Positions 30,801 through 38,483 of a stretch of DNA of 57,064 nucleotides are shown one piece after another. Source of the DNA: Bifidobacterium apri (GTDB lineage: Bacteria; Actinomycetota; Actinomycetes; Actinomycetales; Bifidobacteriaceae); NCBI RefSeq assembly GCF_009299485.1, contig NZ_WBSO01000009.1, positions 1-57,064 of the forward strand. Reading direction: 5' to 3'. The notes below the pieces were generated by a model that made no database searches, was not told the DNA's origin, and was given only the letters and a program-made list of their open reading frames with translations. Each line of letters starts with the position of its first letter. The first letter of the stretch is position 1. Position numbers and translations under genes: made by a program.

Positions 30801-30854
30801 ATCCTGCCCTTGTCCATGCTGCTGTTCCACGGGGATATCGTACCGGCACGGCAT
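27834..30854 (-). CDS. LtaS/MdoB-like phosphoglycerol transferase
   Basis: A protein of about 1006 residues that probably transfers glycerol phosphate to a surface glycan or lipoglycan. Residues 1-300 are hydrophilic, low-complexity and likely disordered, with repeats such as 'EESTAERLTNSNEEESTAERP'. A tandem 'IARGWHAFxS' segment follows and then several transmembrane helices ('FAFYTIVFIVVTAASVLG', 'FIVLGVLYLTFILVINRFWV'). A sulfatase-fold domain begins near 620 ('MILSESFSDPTRVPG'); the Thr of 'GYGGGTANIEYQALTG' (near 668) matches the LtaS nucleophile position, and 'VIFYGDHLPGIY' supplies late metal ligands. ATG 30854 is 11 bases after AAGGGA; TTG 30860 is an alternative with spacing 5. Bifidobacteria carry glycerophosphate on lipoglycans, which fits. 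Confidence 0.88.
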   Translation of the reverse strand: MPCRYDIPVEQQHGQGQDAVNLPDSEINNVSPFAHLLDTDGIGYDTFIPGDDGLIHTHHTSEQYRGARAESTAERLTNSNEEESTAERPADHNAEESSSGQPAIDAQQPSATHLDSTDEANKPGDKYTADKTDTAESAENADSANIHLGAGHPSRKSRRRGAKMPHTAPEQPATTTAPAMGTVFKPDGSVDVTNASVHAQTSPNNAEPTDAQADAPQSGGNATDEVTESITAAASLDDSEHPAQQPWKGFAARLGTAWATFHDGVSTAWSAVASFFSTVFGAIARGWHAFASAIARGWHAFTSLKAVHAVISALKFFKSRIWDKRMRFSFAFYTIVFIVVTAASVLGLQWSVYSEPTYAKGQVVDDQTKALNSVAGQLTSFVSQIWLHHSYQAWLNFIVLGVLYLTFILVINRFWVATALFGTLMTVFAIANKIKVELRNEPIIPADLQFVTGGNGGSIMSFTTKKDMVLINSAVTGVIWLIVVCVVLQFLDRRRGLIPYTWKPSKFVSVKNITAMVCRWAAAVLSIVLCVSFTWGLSVTGSWAKNFATGLSDAPQLWSAMGDATANGPAMNFLRLAHVKIMDKPNGYSKEKMESLAKKYAGEAEAINQTRTANLTDNTVIMILSESFSDPTRVPGVSFTEDPMPQIRAIKSATTSGLMLSPGYGGGTANIEYQALTGLNMANYDSTLSIAYQQLVPKLKWTPTFNQIWNEANGKSSSIAFHAYYRTLYLRDSNYKKFGFSKFYAIDGKPVLNGLSHIDNNWAYYSDASFYTSTVNTLFDSSASSTNQFIQMVTMQNHLPYLDWYSDNPFKGNGGTSTNMTEDERTSIETYARGVNYTDQATVDFLNQLNQIDRPITVIFYGDHLPGIYSTASEDKANQIALHETDYFIWSNAASASATTKLDDSTSAYTSSNYFMAQAAEHLNAKVSPYLAFLTEMHAAIPAISVPASAGDSSQPVYLDAEGNRIRTKNLTADQKDLLHDYQLIQYDLTAGKQYLKNTDFMTVAQ
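29952..30012 (-). repeat. Tandem 33-bp repeat in the phosphoglycerol transferase gene
   Basis: A 28-bp identical block at 29952-29979 recurs at 29985-30012 (period 33 bp, 11 codons), encoding two copies of an 'AIARGWHAF' amphipathic unit just before the first transmembrane helix. Confidence 0.85.
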
Positions 30855-31208
30855 AGACAAGTGAATCCCTTGGCAGACAACGAGTTAACGGCTGATTGAT
30901 AACTGAATGTGAACGCAATCATCGCGAAGCCGGCGGCGGCGCGAACGCGAACGTTTCACATGCCCGGTGAGCAGGCAGAAGAGATAGTACTGATGCAAAG
31001 AGAAACGAGTAAGGGCTGGTTCCCGACAAACTCAGCCGGGAACCAGCCCTTACTCACGGGAAATCCTCGCGGACGAATCGTTTCGCTGGCTTGCGGTTCG
31101 TTGACTTGCGTTTCGCTGGCTTGCGGTTCAACAAGCTTGCGAAACCGAGGAACCGGCGAAGCCGTAGGCTGCACGAGTGTGTACATGCGCTCGCCGGGAG
31201 ATTGACGA
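30855..31208. other. Intergenic region with terminator and 30-bp period repeat
   Basis: No gene visible. It contains the long hairpin at 31007-31055 and two direct copies of a 20-bp sequence (31080-31099 and 31110-31129) with a 30-bp period. The repeats lie between the stop of the 31209 gene and the terminator. Confidence 0.6.
31007..31055 (-). terminator. Terminator with perfect 19-bp stem
   Basis: GAGTAAGGGCTGGTTCCCG (31007-31025) pairs perfectly with 31037-31055 around an 11-base loop. On the minus strand it is followed by GTTTCTCTTTG, so it should stop leftward transcription from the 31209-31667 gene before the phosphoglycerol transferase gene. Confidence 0.8.
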
Positions 31209-31667
31209 TTACTCCTGGGTCTGGCTCTTCTTGCGGCCGCGACGCTTCATCACGCCTGCGGTCGCATTGGCGGCATCAAACACGGCGACATGATCGTCCT
31301 GAGCAATCTGCCCGTTAATGGCTTGATAGGCGACATGATCCTCATCGACCTCGGCAAAATCGAAGAACGAGACGATGGCATCAACCACCGAAGGTTCACG
31401 TACCGTAACCGAAGAAGCCTGTGCTGTTCCCTCGTTTGATTTGTTCCTTGCTTTGCTGAATCTCACCGCGTTGCGCTCCGAAGCCTTGCATGGCTCAAGG
31501 GCAATCTGACGAGTAACCGGGTTGACGAGAATCTTCACATATTCCGGGCAGCCCATGGCGGTTACTGTCGCCTTATTGAACCGGATCAGCGTCTTGGTGA
31601 CGGTCATCACGGCCTTGCCTGCGGGCTTGCGGATGGTAATCTCTTGGAATCCGTGTAATGAGGCCAT
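31209..31667 (-). CDS. Conserved-looking protein of unknown function
   Basis: A 152-residue soluble protein with a clear start: AAGGAG five bases before the ATG at 31667. Residues 1-60 look like an alternating beta-strand domain ('EITIRKPAGKAVMTVTKTLIRFNKATVTAM'), residues 60-90 are basic and polar, and the C-terminus is basic ('GVMKRRGRKKSQ'). No signal peptide, membrane segment or catalytic motif is visible and I do not recognise the family. It is transcribed away from the tyrosine kinase gene across a 366-base regulatory-looking gap and ends at a strong terminator, so it is a single-gene unit. The basic tail leaves nucleic-acid binding possible, but nothing more supports that. Confidence 0.7.
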   Translation of the reverse strand: MASLHGFQEITIRKPAGKAVMTVTKTLIRFNKATVTAMGCPEYVKILVNPVTRQIALEPCKASERNAVRFSKARNKSNEGTAQASSVTVREPSVVDAIVSFFDFAEVDEDHVAYQAINGQIAQDDHVAVFDAANATAGVMKRRGRKKSQTQE

Positions 31668-32033
31668 ACGTACTCCTTCATATTCTTGATTATTCTGCGG
31701 ACGAATCCGCAGATTTTTACCCGGGCTTTATGCCTGAGCGTTCATCAATATCGTAATAAAAAGTATACCGTTGATTGAAATGCTTCCTGCAGATTTTTTC
31801 AATTATTATCGAAATACATATTTTGGAAAGAGGAATTGGGGAAGTTCCCATTGTCTGCACAGGCAAGATATTGCAAACCATGCGATAACTATGACCGAAT
31901 ACAAGCTTGCTGTCTACATGTTCAGCAAGAATAAGGCGGTCGTGTGAAAGAGGAAGTGGAGTGGCGGAACGAATTCTCCGGCTAGTGGTACCGTATAAGA
32001 GTTTGAGGAAATTCCACGAGAATTGGGGAAGTA
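31668..32033. other. AT-rich divergent control region before the tyrosine kinase
   Basis: No gene visible. It holds a rightward terminator-like hairpin at 31695-31718 and two copies of GAATTGGGGAAGT (31833-31845 and 32020-32032). The second copy includes the ribosome site of the kinase gene; the first forms part of the small palindrome GGGAAGTTCCC. Confidence 0.55.
31695..31718 (+). terminator. Rightward intrinsic terminator upstream of the kinase gene
   Basis: CTGCGGA (31695-31701), CGAA loop, TCCGCAG (31706-31712) followed by ATTTTTA. The T tract is on the plus strand, so it acts on rightward transcripts although the gene to its left is on the minus strand. Confidence 0.7.
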
Positions 32034-33446
32034 TTGACAATCGCTGATTTGCTCCAAGCCGTACGCAAGCATATGGTGGCTGCAATCGTTACATTTGTCG
32101 TGATTGTAGCCGCGGTCGCGGGGTATACGTTCCTGGTGCCGCCCCAGTACACGGCGACCGCGGAGCTGTTCGCAACCTACGCCTCACAAGGGGAAACGCA
32201 GAATTCCTCGGATATGAATTCCGGCGCGTCATATCTGTCGACCCAGATTAAAACCTACCCGCAGCTGGTGAAGACCGAAGCCGTGCTGCAGCCGGTCATC
32301 AAGGAACTCGGTCTTGACATGACCACGGACGAGCTCGCCGCAAAGGTCACCGCCACCAATCCGAGCAACACCTTCATGGTGGACGTTTCCGTCCAGGACG
32401 GCAACGCCGAGCAGTCCGCTCGGATCGCCAACAGTGTCGCGAAAAACCTTTCCGAACAGATTTCATCATCCCTGTACACAGATGAATCCGCCAAATCCCC
32501 TATTCAACTCAACCTCGTACAAAAAGCGCGCACACCGCAATCCCCAAGCTCGCCGAAAGTCGGGCTGTACCTCACTGCTGGTGTCGTGCTTGGCCTGATT
32601 TGCGGCATCGGCATGGCATTGCTGCTCGACATGATCAACACCCGTGTCGAAAGTTCTTCGGACGTCCGTGAGATGACCGAATCCTCTTCACTTGGTTCCA
32701 TCCAGCGTTCTGACTTGCTTGACGAACCGCGGCCTGTCGTCATCTCGCAACCGAGCAGTAAAGAAGCCGAAGAATTCCGCCGGATTCGTACGAATATCTC
32801 ATTCCTCGCGCCGAATGTCAAAGAACACGGTCATCTGCTCGTCTTCACTTCGACCAAGCCAGGCGAAGGCAAAACCACCATGGCGACAAATACTGCGGCT
32901 GCCATCGCGGAAATCGGCAAGAGCGTACTGCTCATTGACGCTGATTTGCGTCACCCGTCGGTGGCAAAGGAAATGGGAATCGAAGGCCATGTCGGTCTGT
33001 CGCATATCCTTTCCGCACAGGCAACCCCGCGTGATGTGGTCCAGAAGTACTGGAAGCAGAATCTTCACGTGTTGCCCGCCGGGAAGCGCCCTGCAAATGC
33101 CAGTGTCTTGCTCAACTCGGAGCTCATGACCGAAATGGTCGAGCAAGCTCTCACCCAGTACGATTACGTCATCATCGATACCGCTCCGCTGTCTGTGTCC
33201 AATGACGCAACGGTATTCGGGCGCATGGCGCACGGACTCATTCTCGTTGTTGGCCGTGGCGTTGCCGAAAAGAAAGACCTTGCGGATACCGCCGTGTCTC
33301 TCAAGGAAGCGGATGTCCCGATTCTTGGCTTTGTCCTCAACTATGCGGATAACAAGAAGCATTCTGGCAAGGACGGTAATTATTACTACTATTATTACAA
33401 TGATGAATCAACCGGCAACCATCACGGAAGCAAACATAGCGGGTGA
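32034..33446 (+). CDS. Wzz-BY-type tyrosine autokinase for polysaccharide synthesis
   Basis: A 470-residue fusion of a chain-length domain and a bacterial tyrosine kinase. Residues 1-36 contain the first membrane helix, 37-178 the extracytoplasmic Wzz domain, about 180-202 the second helix ('LYLTAGVVLGLICGIGMALLL'). The kinase domain has Walker A 'STKPGEGKTT' (Lys near 280), Walker A' 'VLLIDADLRHPS' and Walker B 'YVIIDTAPLS'. The C-terminus carries six consecutive tyrosines ('GNYYYYYYNDE'), the usual autophosphorylation cluster. Start is TTG 32034 behind GGGGAAG, with short spacing. Such proteins regulate Wzy-dependent polymer length and export. No cognate phosphatase or Wzy is seen in the window. 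Confidence 0.92.
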   Translation: MTIADLLQAVRKHMVAAIVTFVVIVAAVAGYTFLVPPQYTATAELFATYASQGETQNSSDMNSGASYLSTQIKTYPQLVKTEAVLQPVIKELGLDMTTDELAAKVTATNPSNTFMVDVSVQDGNAEQSARIANSVAKNLSEQISSSLYTDESAKSPIQLNLVQKARTPQSPSSPKVGLYLTAGVVLGLICGIGMALLLDMINTRVESSSDVREMTESSSLGSIQRSDLLDEPRPVVISQPSSKEAEEFRRIRTNISFLAPNVKEHGHLLVFTSTKPGEGKTTMATNTAAAIAEIGKSVLLIDADLRHPSVAKEMGIEGHVGLSHILSAQATPRDVVQKYWKQNLHVLPAGKRPANASVLLNSELMTEMVEQALTQYDYVIIDTAPLSVSNDATVFGRMAHGLILVVGRGVAEKKDLADTAVSLKEADVPILGFVLNYADNKKHSGKDGNYYYYYYNDESTGNHHGSKHSG

Positions 33447-33462
33447 TGCCAACCGGTGATGT

Positions 33463-33515
33463 CGTGTACGGGGGTGGTAGGAGCCGAATGGTTCCAGCCA
33501 CCCCCGAACACGTTT
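33463..33515 (+). terminator. Terminator-like hairpin after the kinase gene
   Basis: CGTGTACGGGGGTGG (33463-33477) pairs with CCACCCCCGAACACG (33498-33512) with one A-A mismatch, followed by TTTACG. It lies 16 bases past the stop. Confidence 0.6.
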
Positions 33516-33657
33516 ACGCGCCACCGGGTACCCACAACCAGTCAGCGTTACTGATTGCATGCCCCGGTGGTACCGGCTGTGACTTACGATAGATGACGGT
33601 GAACGTGACGCTACGCACGACAACCACAGTGTGAAGCGAAACAACAAGGAGAAGTCG

Positions 33658-35742
33658 ATGACAGGACAGGAGCATCAGCAATCGGATATGAATCTGCTGT
33701 TTCCGATCGCCAAGCCGACTGAGGATGCCCATACTGCTGACAATGCCACAGCAACAGCCGACCATACCGGCAATCAAGGGGGTCAGCGTGAACTTGGCGA
33801 GCAATCGGCGAATCTGTCTGAAAGCACATCGCATGCTTCGTCTTCTGCTGCTTCACAATCACCGACGGTTGCTGGCATGGACGCCCCGGGGAGTGTCGCA
33901 GCCGATGCCTCCCGGACTTCAGCTATTCAAGGAAACATGACCGGCAGTCTCCCCGCATCTGCTGAAGACGACGGGGTATTGCCCGGGGATATCGTCGACA
34001 CGAATTGGGATATTCCGCTGATTACCTTCCCATCCTTTAGCAATGATGGGGAGGGAGAAGTTTCCCCGATAAGCGCAATAGCCGGTATCAGTTCAGATTC
34101 GCCACGGACCGGCAACTCCACAGGGACCGGCAACTCCACGGACGTTGCATCTGTGACATCTGCCGCAACCATTGCTGACGTCGCTTCGGGCGCCGCTGCC
34201 TCAACTCAAATCACGCCATCCAGCACAGCAATAGGAACACCACAACATCGTGCCGGCACGAAAACCGAAGCATGGCTGAACGCGGCACGGCAAGACAAAG
34301 ACCAGTCGGAAACCCAGCAGTTTGGTTCAGCCATGATGCCGTCCAACGTCGGGACACAAGCTGTCTCATCCAATCCTGTGTCGGCAACTGAGATAATACA
34401 GCAGCCGCAAATATCACGACCGACAACATCCATTCCCAGCACTTCGACTGTTGCGACTGGTCCAGAATTTCAACAGAACAGCGCACAACGAATGGGTATG
34501 AAGCAAGAAAACTCTTCGTTACTTACCCCACCCGCTCCAAGTCCTGACGATATCGCGCGTGAACGCGTCGCAAACGCGGAAACCGTGACCATGACACCAG
34601 TCTCCTCCGCGGCGGTCGTTGCCGGGACCGCTGCAATCAACGCCAAGGTCACTGCACCGGGAGCCGCGAAAACCACTGCCACGCGCACCATCCACACGCC
34701 TGAAAGCGATCTCACCGGTCCGCAGGACGCAGTCGGTTCATTGCAAGAAGAACTCGTCGACAAGAGCAGTCAGCAAACATCCGTTGGATATCACCACCAT
34801 GATGAAGAAGCCAGCGACTCCGAGCCATCGCGTGGAAGCAAAACACGCAGCCGCGTCATTGTGGTGATATTCCTCATCATCACCATCGTCGCCGCCGGAG
34901 TGGGCGTGTACTATCTGTCCGGCATGGTCAGGACCAATCGTAATCGCAGCAACGCATACTCGAATTGCACGAAAGCATACAGCCAAGTCAAAGAGAATGC
35001 CGAAACACTCGAAACCACGCTGAAAACCACGGCGGCGCAACAGAAAATCGGTACGGATCAGGTCGCTGATGTCATGACCGTCGAGAAGCTGAAAACTGCG
35101 GTCAGCAAGGCAAAAGCCCTGGACGAGCCTGCCGTATGCAAGACATCCATGAGCACCAGTGCGTTGAACAAGACTGCGGAAACCAATCAGGCGCTCGCCA
35201 CTCAGCTGGTCAATGCGAATGCCACCGTGAAAGCCGCGGCGAACGACGTGAAAACCAGCGCAAAAACCAAGAAGACCAACGATTACAATACGGCGGTCGA
35301 CACGTTGAAGACAACCACGAGCGAAGCGACAACCCTGCTGTCCAACAGTCAAGGAGTCGTCGCCGATGACAACACGAGGACGACGCTGCAATCCGCAGTG
35401 GACGCTGCCAACGCACTGCTGCAGAAGAACAAGCCTGCACTAGCTGACGTGCAAAAAGCACAGACCGACCTGCAAACAGCCTCAGACGCGGTGAACGACT
35501 CGATGGAAGCGTACAAGACCCAGCGTGCCGCTGCAGATGCTGCCGCAGCCGCCTCTGCCGCTGCCGCCGCGCAGGCGCAGAATCAGGCGCAGGGCCAGAC
35601 GCAGCAGCCGACACAGAGCCAGTCGGGGCAACCGAACCCGACACAGAGCCCGACGACGCAGAGCCCGGCATCGCAACCTAGCGAGGACACACCGTCATCA
35701 GGACAGACTCCATCTGCTACAGCCACTGGTAATACAAAGTGA
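33658..35742 (+). CDS. Large single-pass surface protein of unknown function
   Basis: A 694-residue protein. ATG 33658 is chosen because AAGGAG lies just before it; a GTG 27 bases upstream is less likely. Residues 1-395 are cytoplasmic, low-complexity and rich in Ser/Thr/Ala/Gln/Pro. One membrane helix follows near 399-421 ('VIVVIFLIITIVAAGVGVYYL'), then an extracytoplasmic helical region of about 190 residues with FIVAR/coiled-coil-like spacing ('LQSAVDAANALLQKNKP'). It ends in an Ala/Gln-rich segment and a Pro/Ser/Thr tail like a wall-spanning stalk. No sortase signal is seen. Two cysteines in the outer domain could pair. It follows the kinase gene on the same strand and its long cytoplasmic part might be a kinase target; that is speculation. 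Confidence 0.78.
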   Translation: MTGQEHQQSDMNLLFPIAKPTEDAHTADNATATADHTGNQGGQRELGEQSANLSESTSHASSSAASQSPTVAGMDAPGSVAADASRTSAIQGNMTGSLPASAEDDGVLPGDIVDTNWDIPLITFPSFSNDGEGEVSPISAIAGISSDSPRTGNSTGTGNSTDVASVTSAATIADVASGAAASTQITPSSTAIGTPQHRAGTKTEAWLNAARQDKDQSETQQFGSAMMPSNVGTQAVSSNPVSATEIIQQPQISRPTTSIPSTSTVATGPEFQQNSAQRMGMKQENSSLLTPPAPSPDDIARERVANAETVTMTPVSSAAVVAGTAAINAKVTAPGAAKTTATRTIHTPESDLTGPQDAVGSLQEELVDKSSQQTSVGYHHHDEEASDSEPSRGSKTRSRVIVVIFLIITIVAAGVGVYYLSGMVRTNRNRSNAYSNCTKAYSQVKENAETLETTLKTTAAQQKIGTDQVADVMTVEKLKTAVSKAKALDEPAVCKTSMSTSALNKTAETNQALATQLVNANATVKAAANDVKTSAKTKKTNDYNTAVDTLKTTTSEATTLLSNSQGVVADDNTRTTLQSAVDAANALLQKNKPALADVQKAQTDLQTASDAVNDSMEAYKTQRAAADAAAAASAAAAAQAQNQAQGQTQQPTQSQSGQPNPTQSPTTQSPASQPSEDTPSSGQTPSATATGNTK

Positions 35743-36143
35743 GGGCTGGCACGACGCCTGGCCAGCCCCAATCCGGTAATGGCACACCGCCAGATGCTCA
35801 CACAGTCTGGATCTCAGACAGGAAACTGATACCGGAGATTAAGTCGCCACTGATAACCCGGGGAATACCGCAGCAAGGTCCTTCCACTGATGCATGACAA
35901 CAGTCTGCCTGTCCGGATCGAATCGGCTGTCCGCGCAGATGACGTTTGCTCACGGTGATATGGAGACGATATCGTTGTGAAGCCGTTCCGGACGTTCAAC
36001 TCGCAGCAGATCAAGGGCTGTGGTGTGCGAAACCACGCCGGAGAGACATTATTGCAGATCTTGCATGAATGCCCACAACAACAAACTGGCTGCGCTGAGC
36101 GAGGTCTCAGCGCAGCCAGTTTGTGCGGAAGCGGGAAACAATG
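35743..36143. other. Intergenic region between convergent genes
   Basis: No gene visible. GGGCTGGC (35743-35750) and GCCAGCCC (35761-35768) form a short stem right after the surface-protein stop, a weak terminator. A much stronger leftward terminator lies at 36081-36124. The middle shows nothing I can name. Confidence 0.5.
36081..36124 (-). terminator. Terminator with perfect 19-bp stem
   Basis: ACAAACTGGCTGCGCTGAG (36081-36099) and its exact complement (36106-36124) around a 6-base loop. On the minus strand it is followed by TGTTGTGGGC, the stem itself ending TTTGT. It lies 20 bases after the stop of the G5-domain gene. Confidence 0.8.
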
Positions 36144-37148
36144 TCAGTAGCTGTGCGCGCTCAACCAGTGAGCGTATGCCCCTTGCACTGAACCGTAGCG
36201 GGAGTTGCAATATCCCCAGAACCATTTGAGCTGGGTCTGATAGTTCGTAGCCCAGTCGGCACCCGCCGATGCCATCTTGCTGCCGGGCAGCGCCTGCGGC
36301 AAACCATATGCGCCGGAGCTTGCATTGGTCGCGTTCACACGCCAGCCGGACTCATGCGTGATGATGTACACGGTCGCCGTGAAATCGGCCTCGCTGCCGC
36401 CGTTCGAGATGAGGTAATCATGTGCCCACTGTTGCATCTCACCCACCGGGGTTGTGGTGCCGATATCAGTACTGGTCGGGTTGGAGCTTGCCTTCTTTGT
36501 AGTGCCCGTGCCAACGAGAATCACCTTGTCAACAGGAGCGGTCTTCACATAGGAGGCGAACACATTGGAGGACACGACTTTGCCGCCAGCGCGCTGAACG
36601 AGGCTTGTAGTCTCCATGACACCGTCTTGGCCTTCGGTTTCGACCTTCTCGGTGCCTTTGGGCAGGTCAGCGGTTTCCTTGCGGACGACGTTGAACGCGA
36701 TCGCGTCATCAGAGGTCTCAAGCTCGGCGCCGGAACGTTCGATGGAAATGACTGTGGACTCAGTGACCTTGGTGGTCAGTGAAGGGGAAACGGTGTCGCT
36801 CGGCTCGAGCGTGATGTTGCCCGCTTCCAAGACGGACTTGACATTCGTGAAGTCCTTGCCCAGAACCACGCGAGACTTGCCGTTGATCTTCACCGTGATA
36901 TACGACGTATTGGCGTCAGCGCCTTTAAGGCTGCTGCGTGTGGTGCCACGGGAGACTTCCTGGGCATTCGTTTCGGTCGCCGAATATGAGGTAACCGTGG
37001 ACTGGTGATGTTCTGCCGCGTAATAGTTGCGTGACACGACTCCCGTTCCCACAAGAACGCCCACTGCGGCCACAACCGCCATGACCTTGATCCGTTGGCG
37101 TTTACTCAACGATCTGAGGGTGGACACTTTCTTACGGTGGTTAGCCAT
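36144..37148 (-). CDS. DUF348-G5 domain lytic protein (Rpf-like architecture)
   Basis: A 334-residue secreted or membrane-anchored muralytic protein. It starts behind AAGGAG; residues 20-42 are a signal or anchor helix ('IKVMAVVAAVGVLVGTGVV'). A DUF348 domain follows ('VLGKDFTNVKSVLEAGNI'), then a G5 domain ('GVMETTSLVQRAGGKVVSS'), which binds cell-wall sugars. The C-terminal 90 residues are a lysozyme-like transglycosylase domain with 'YIITHESGWRVNATN', where the Glu is the likely catalytic acid, and 'AYGLPQALPG'. This order matches actinobacterial resuscitation-promoting factors, although the catalytic part is closer to aggregation-promoting-factor proteins. The gene is monocistronic. A TAGTAT box on the minus strand near 37256-37262 could be its promoter. 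Confidence 0.88.
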   Translation of the reverse strand: MANHRKKVSTLRSLSKRQRIKVMAVVAAVGVLVGTGVVSRNYYAAEHHQSTVTSYSATETNAQEVSRGTTRSSLKGADANTSYITVKINGKSRVVLGKDFTNVKSVLEAGNITLEPSDTVSPSLTTKVTESTVISIERSGAELETSDDAIAFNVVRKETADLPKGTEKVETEGQDGVMETTSLVQRAGGKVVSSNVFASYVKTAPVDKVILVGTGTTKKASSNPTSTDIGTTTPVGEMQQWAHDYLISNGGSEADFTATVYIITHESGWRVNATNASSGAYGLPQALPGSKMASAGADWATNYQTQLKWFWGYCNSRYGSVQGAYAHWLSAHSY

Positions 37149-37643
37149 GTCGCTCCTTGCTCGACCTACAGATGCCGTGTGCCGGGGTGAATATCACTGC
37201 ACCACCCCACGTCGCCGACTGCTCAACACTGCCGCCGTCAGGTTGCACACATTCTCTATACTACCGCTCTGATGTGAAACATCAAATTTTGGCTTTGCGG
37301 TCAACGTTGTGGTCTGGCGTCAATCGCGCGGGATTCTGGCTTTCATATGGCTGAATGCCTACTGATGTCCGGAGTGTCAGCGACTGCTGACATTGACCAT
37401 GCGACAAGTATGGCTCACGCGAATCATGAATACTGATACTGATTGACGCAGGATGGCGTGGGTTTTGTTCGTTTTCCGGGGAATCTGCGATGTGAACATC
37501 GGGCATCGAGCTCATGCGGATGCCGCTGGATGTGAATCACAAGAATCGCAGACAGGACATCGTCGGCAACACAGCGGCAAACAATAAGGCCGTGCGGTGT
37601 GTGAGCCGCACGGCCATGTACTGACGAAGAAGTCAGCAGTATT
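37149..37643. other. Intergenic region upstream of the G5 gene
   Basis: Contains the probable G5-gene promoter near 37260 and the thioredoxin terminator at 37588-37615. The rest shows no frame with coding signs, repeat or RNA gene. Confidence 0.5.
37588..37615 (-). terminator. Thioredoxin gene terminator
   Basis: GGCCGTGCGG (37588-37597) and CCGCACGGCC (37606-37615) form a perfect 10-bp stem; the minus strand continues TTATTGTTTGCC. Confidence 0.75.
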
Positions 37644-37970
37644 TCAGCCTTGATAAGCCTTGGCCTGCCCGATGAGGTTCTCAAGATCGGAGCCGCGCAA
37701 CGCGCCTGCCTGCTTGAAAATAACCTTGCCGCCTTTGACGACCATCAGCGTGGGAACCGCCTGGATCTGCGCCGCGGAAGCGAGTTCTTGATTCTGGTCG
37801 ATATCGACCTTTGCGAAGGTGATATCGGGATGCTCTTCGCTCGCCTTCTCAAAAACAGGGCCAAACGCCTTGCACGGGCCACACCAGGTGGCCCAGAAAT
37901 CAACGAACACCAAGTCGTTGTCGGTGATGGTCTTTTCGAACGTCTGCGTGGTGACGGCGGTGGTTGCCAT
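37644..37970 (-). CDS. trxA: Thioredoxin
   Basis: A 108-residue cytoplasmic disulphide reductant. The active site 'WATWCGPCKAFGP' is intact, followed by 'KVDIDQNQELASAAQIQAVPTLMVV' with the cis-proline in 'AVPT'. The ATG at 37970 lies just after AAGGAGCCCACC; the longer frame to 38084 has no support. Size and motifs are those of a standard thioredoxin. It is a single-gene unit ending at a hairpin. No thioredoxin reductase is adjacent, so it would be reduced by an enzyme encoded elsewhere. Confidence 0.96.
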   Translation of the reverse strand: MATTAVTTQTFEKTITDNDLVFVDFWATWCGPCKAFGPVFEKASEEHPDITFAKVDIDQNQELASAAQIQAVPTLMVVKGGKVIFKQAGALRGSDLENLIGQAKAYQG

Positions 37971-38385
37971 GGTGGGCTCCTTACTTTCCGATGTTCCGGC
38001 TATCCCGATGTTCCTGCTCCCGGGCGACTGCCGTGGGGCGGAACGGTCTCGGTGTCGGGTGTTTTGTGGTTCCCAGCATCCCACACCGTGGTGGAAAGTC
38101 TAGCGCTGTCCGCCGATAGCCGAACGCTGATGGTTTGCATGGAGGTGTCAAAACCTACGAATGGCTTCGGACGCACCTTGTTGGCACTATGACGCTCGGC
38201 GGTGCCGACGCCCGTGCCCGCCATCGTTGCGAAGTGGTTGGCGTCAGTCGATTCGAGGAAGTCCCCATGGGGTGGAATTGGCTTGTGTTCATGCGTGCGG
38301 CGGTGAACGCGGGATACGCATCCGGCATGTCGGGGAAGCCGGCTCCACGCGCGCGGCGATGAATTCCACGGCGGATTCCTCATAG

Positions 38386-38403
38386 TGTGAGGATTGGCTC
38401 ACA
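38386..38403. promoter_or_regulatory. Operator-like palindrome, copy 1
   Basis: TGTGAG-GATTGG-CTCACA, six-base arms around a six-base centre. It is identical to copy 2, 73 bp to the right. Confidence 0.55.
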
Positions 38404-38456
38404 AAATGGGGTGTTGTGTAGCGCCGATTGGCTGATTCGCGTTCGCTGATGCGGGT

Positions 38457-38478
38457 TGTGTGAGGATTGGCTCACACA
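38457..38478. promoter_or_regulatory. Operator-like palindrome, copy 2 (extended)
   Basis: TGTGTGAG-GATTGG-CTCACACA, eight-base arms; the inner 18 bases (38459-38476) repeat copy 1 exactly, including the non-palindromic centre. Confidence 0.55.
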
Positions 38479-38483
38479 AACGC

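Noticed and set aside
31717..32085. 122-codon minus-strand frame upstream of the tyrosine kinase
   Set aside because: No ribosome site or recognisable domain; it overlaps the start of the kinase gene and the repeated 13-mer, so it reads as a control region.
38386..38476. Calling the paired palindromes GlxR/Crp sites
   Set aside because: The half-sites match TGTGA/TCACA but the gap is 8 bases rather than the 6 of GlxR-type sites, so I list them only as operator-like.
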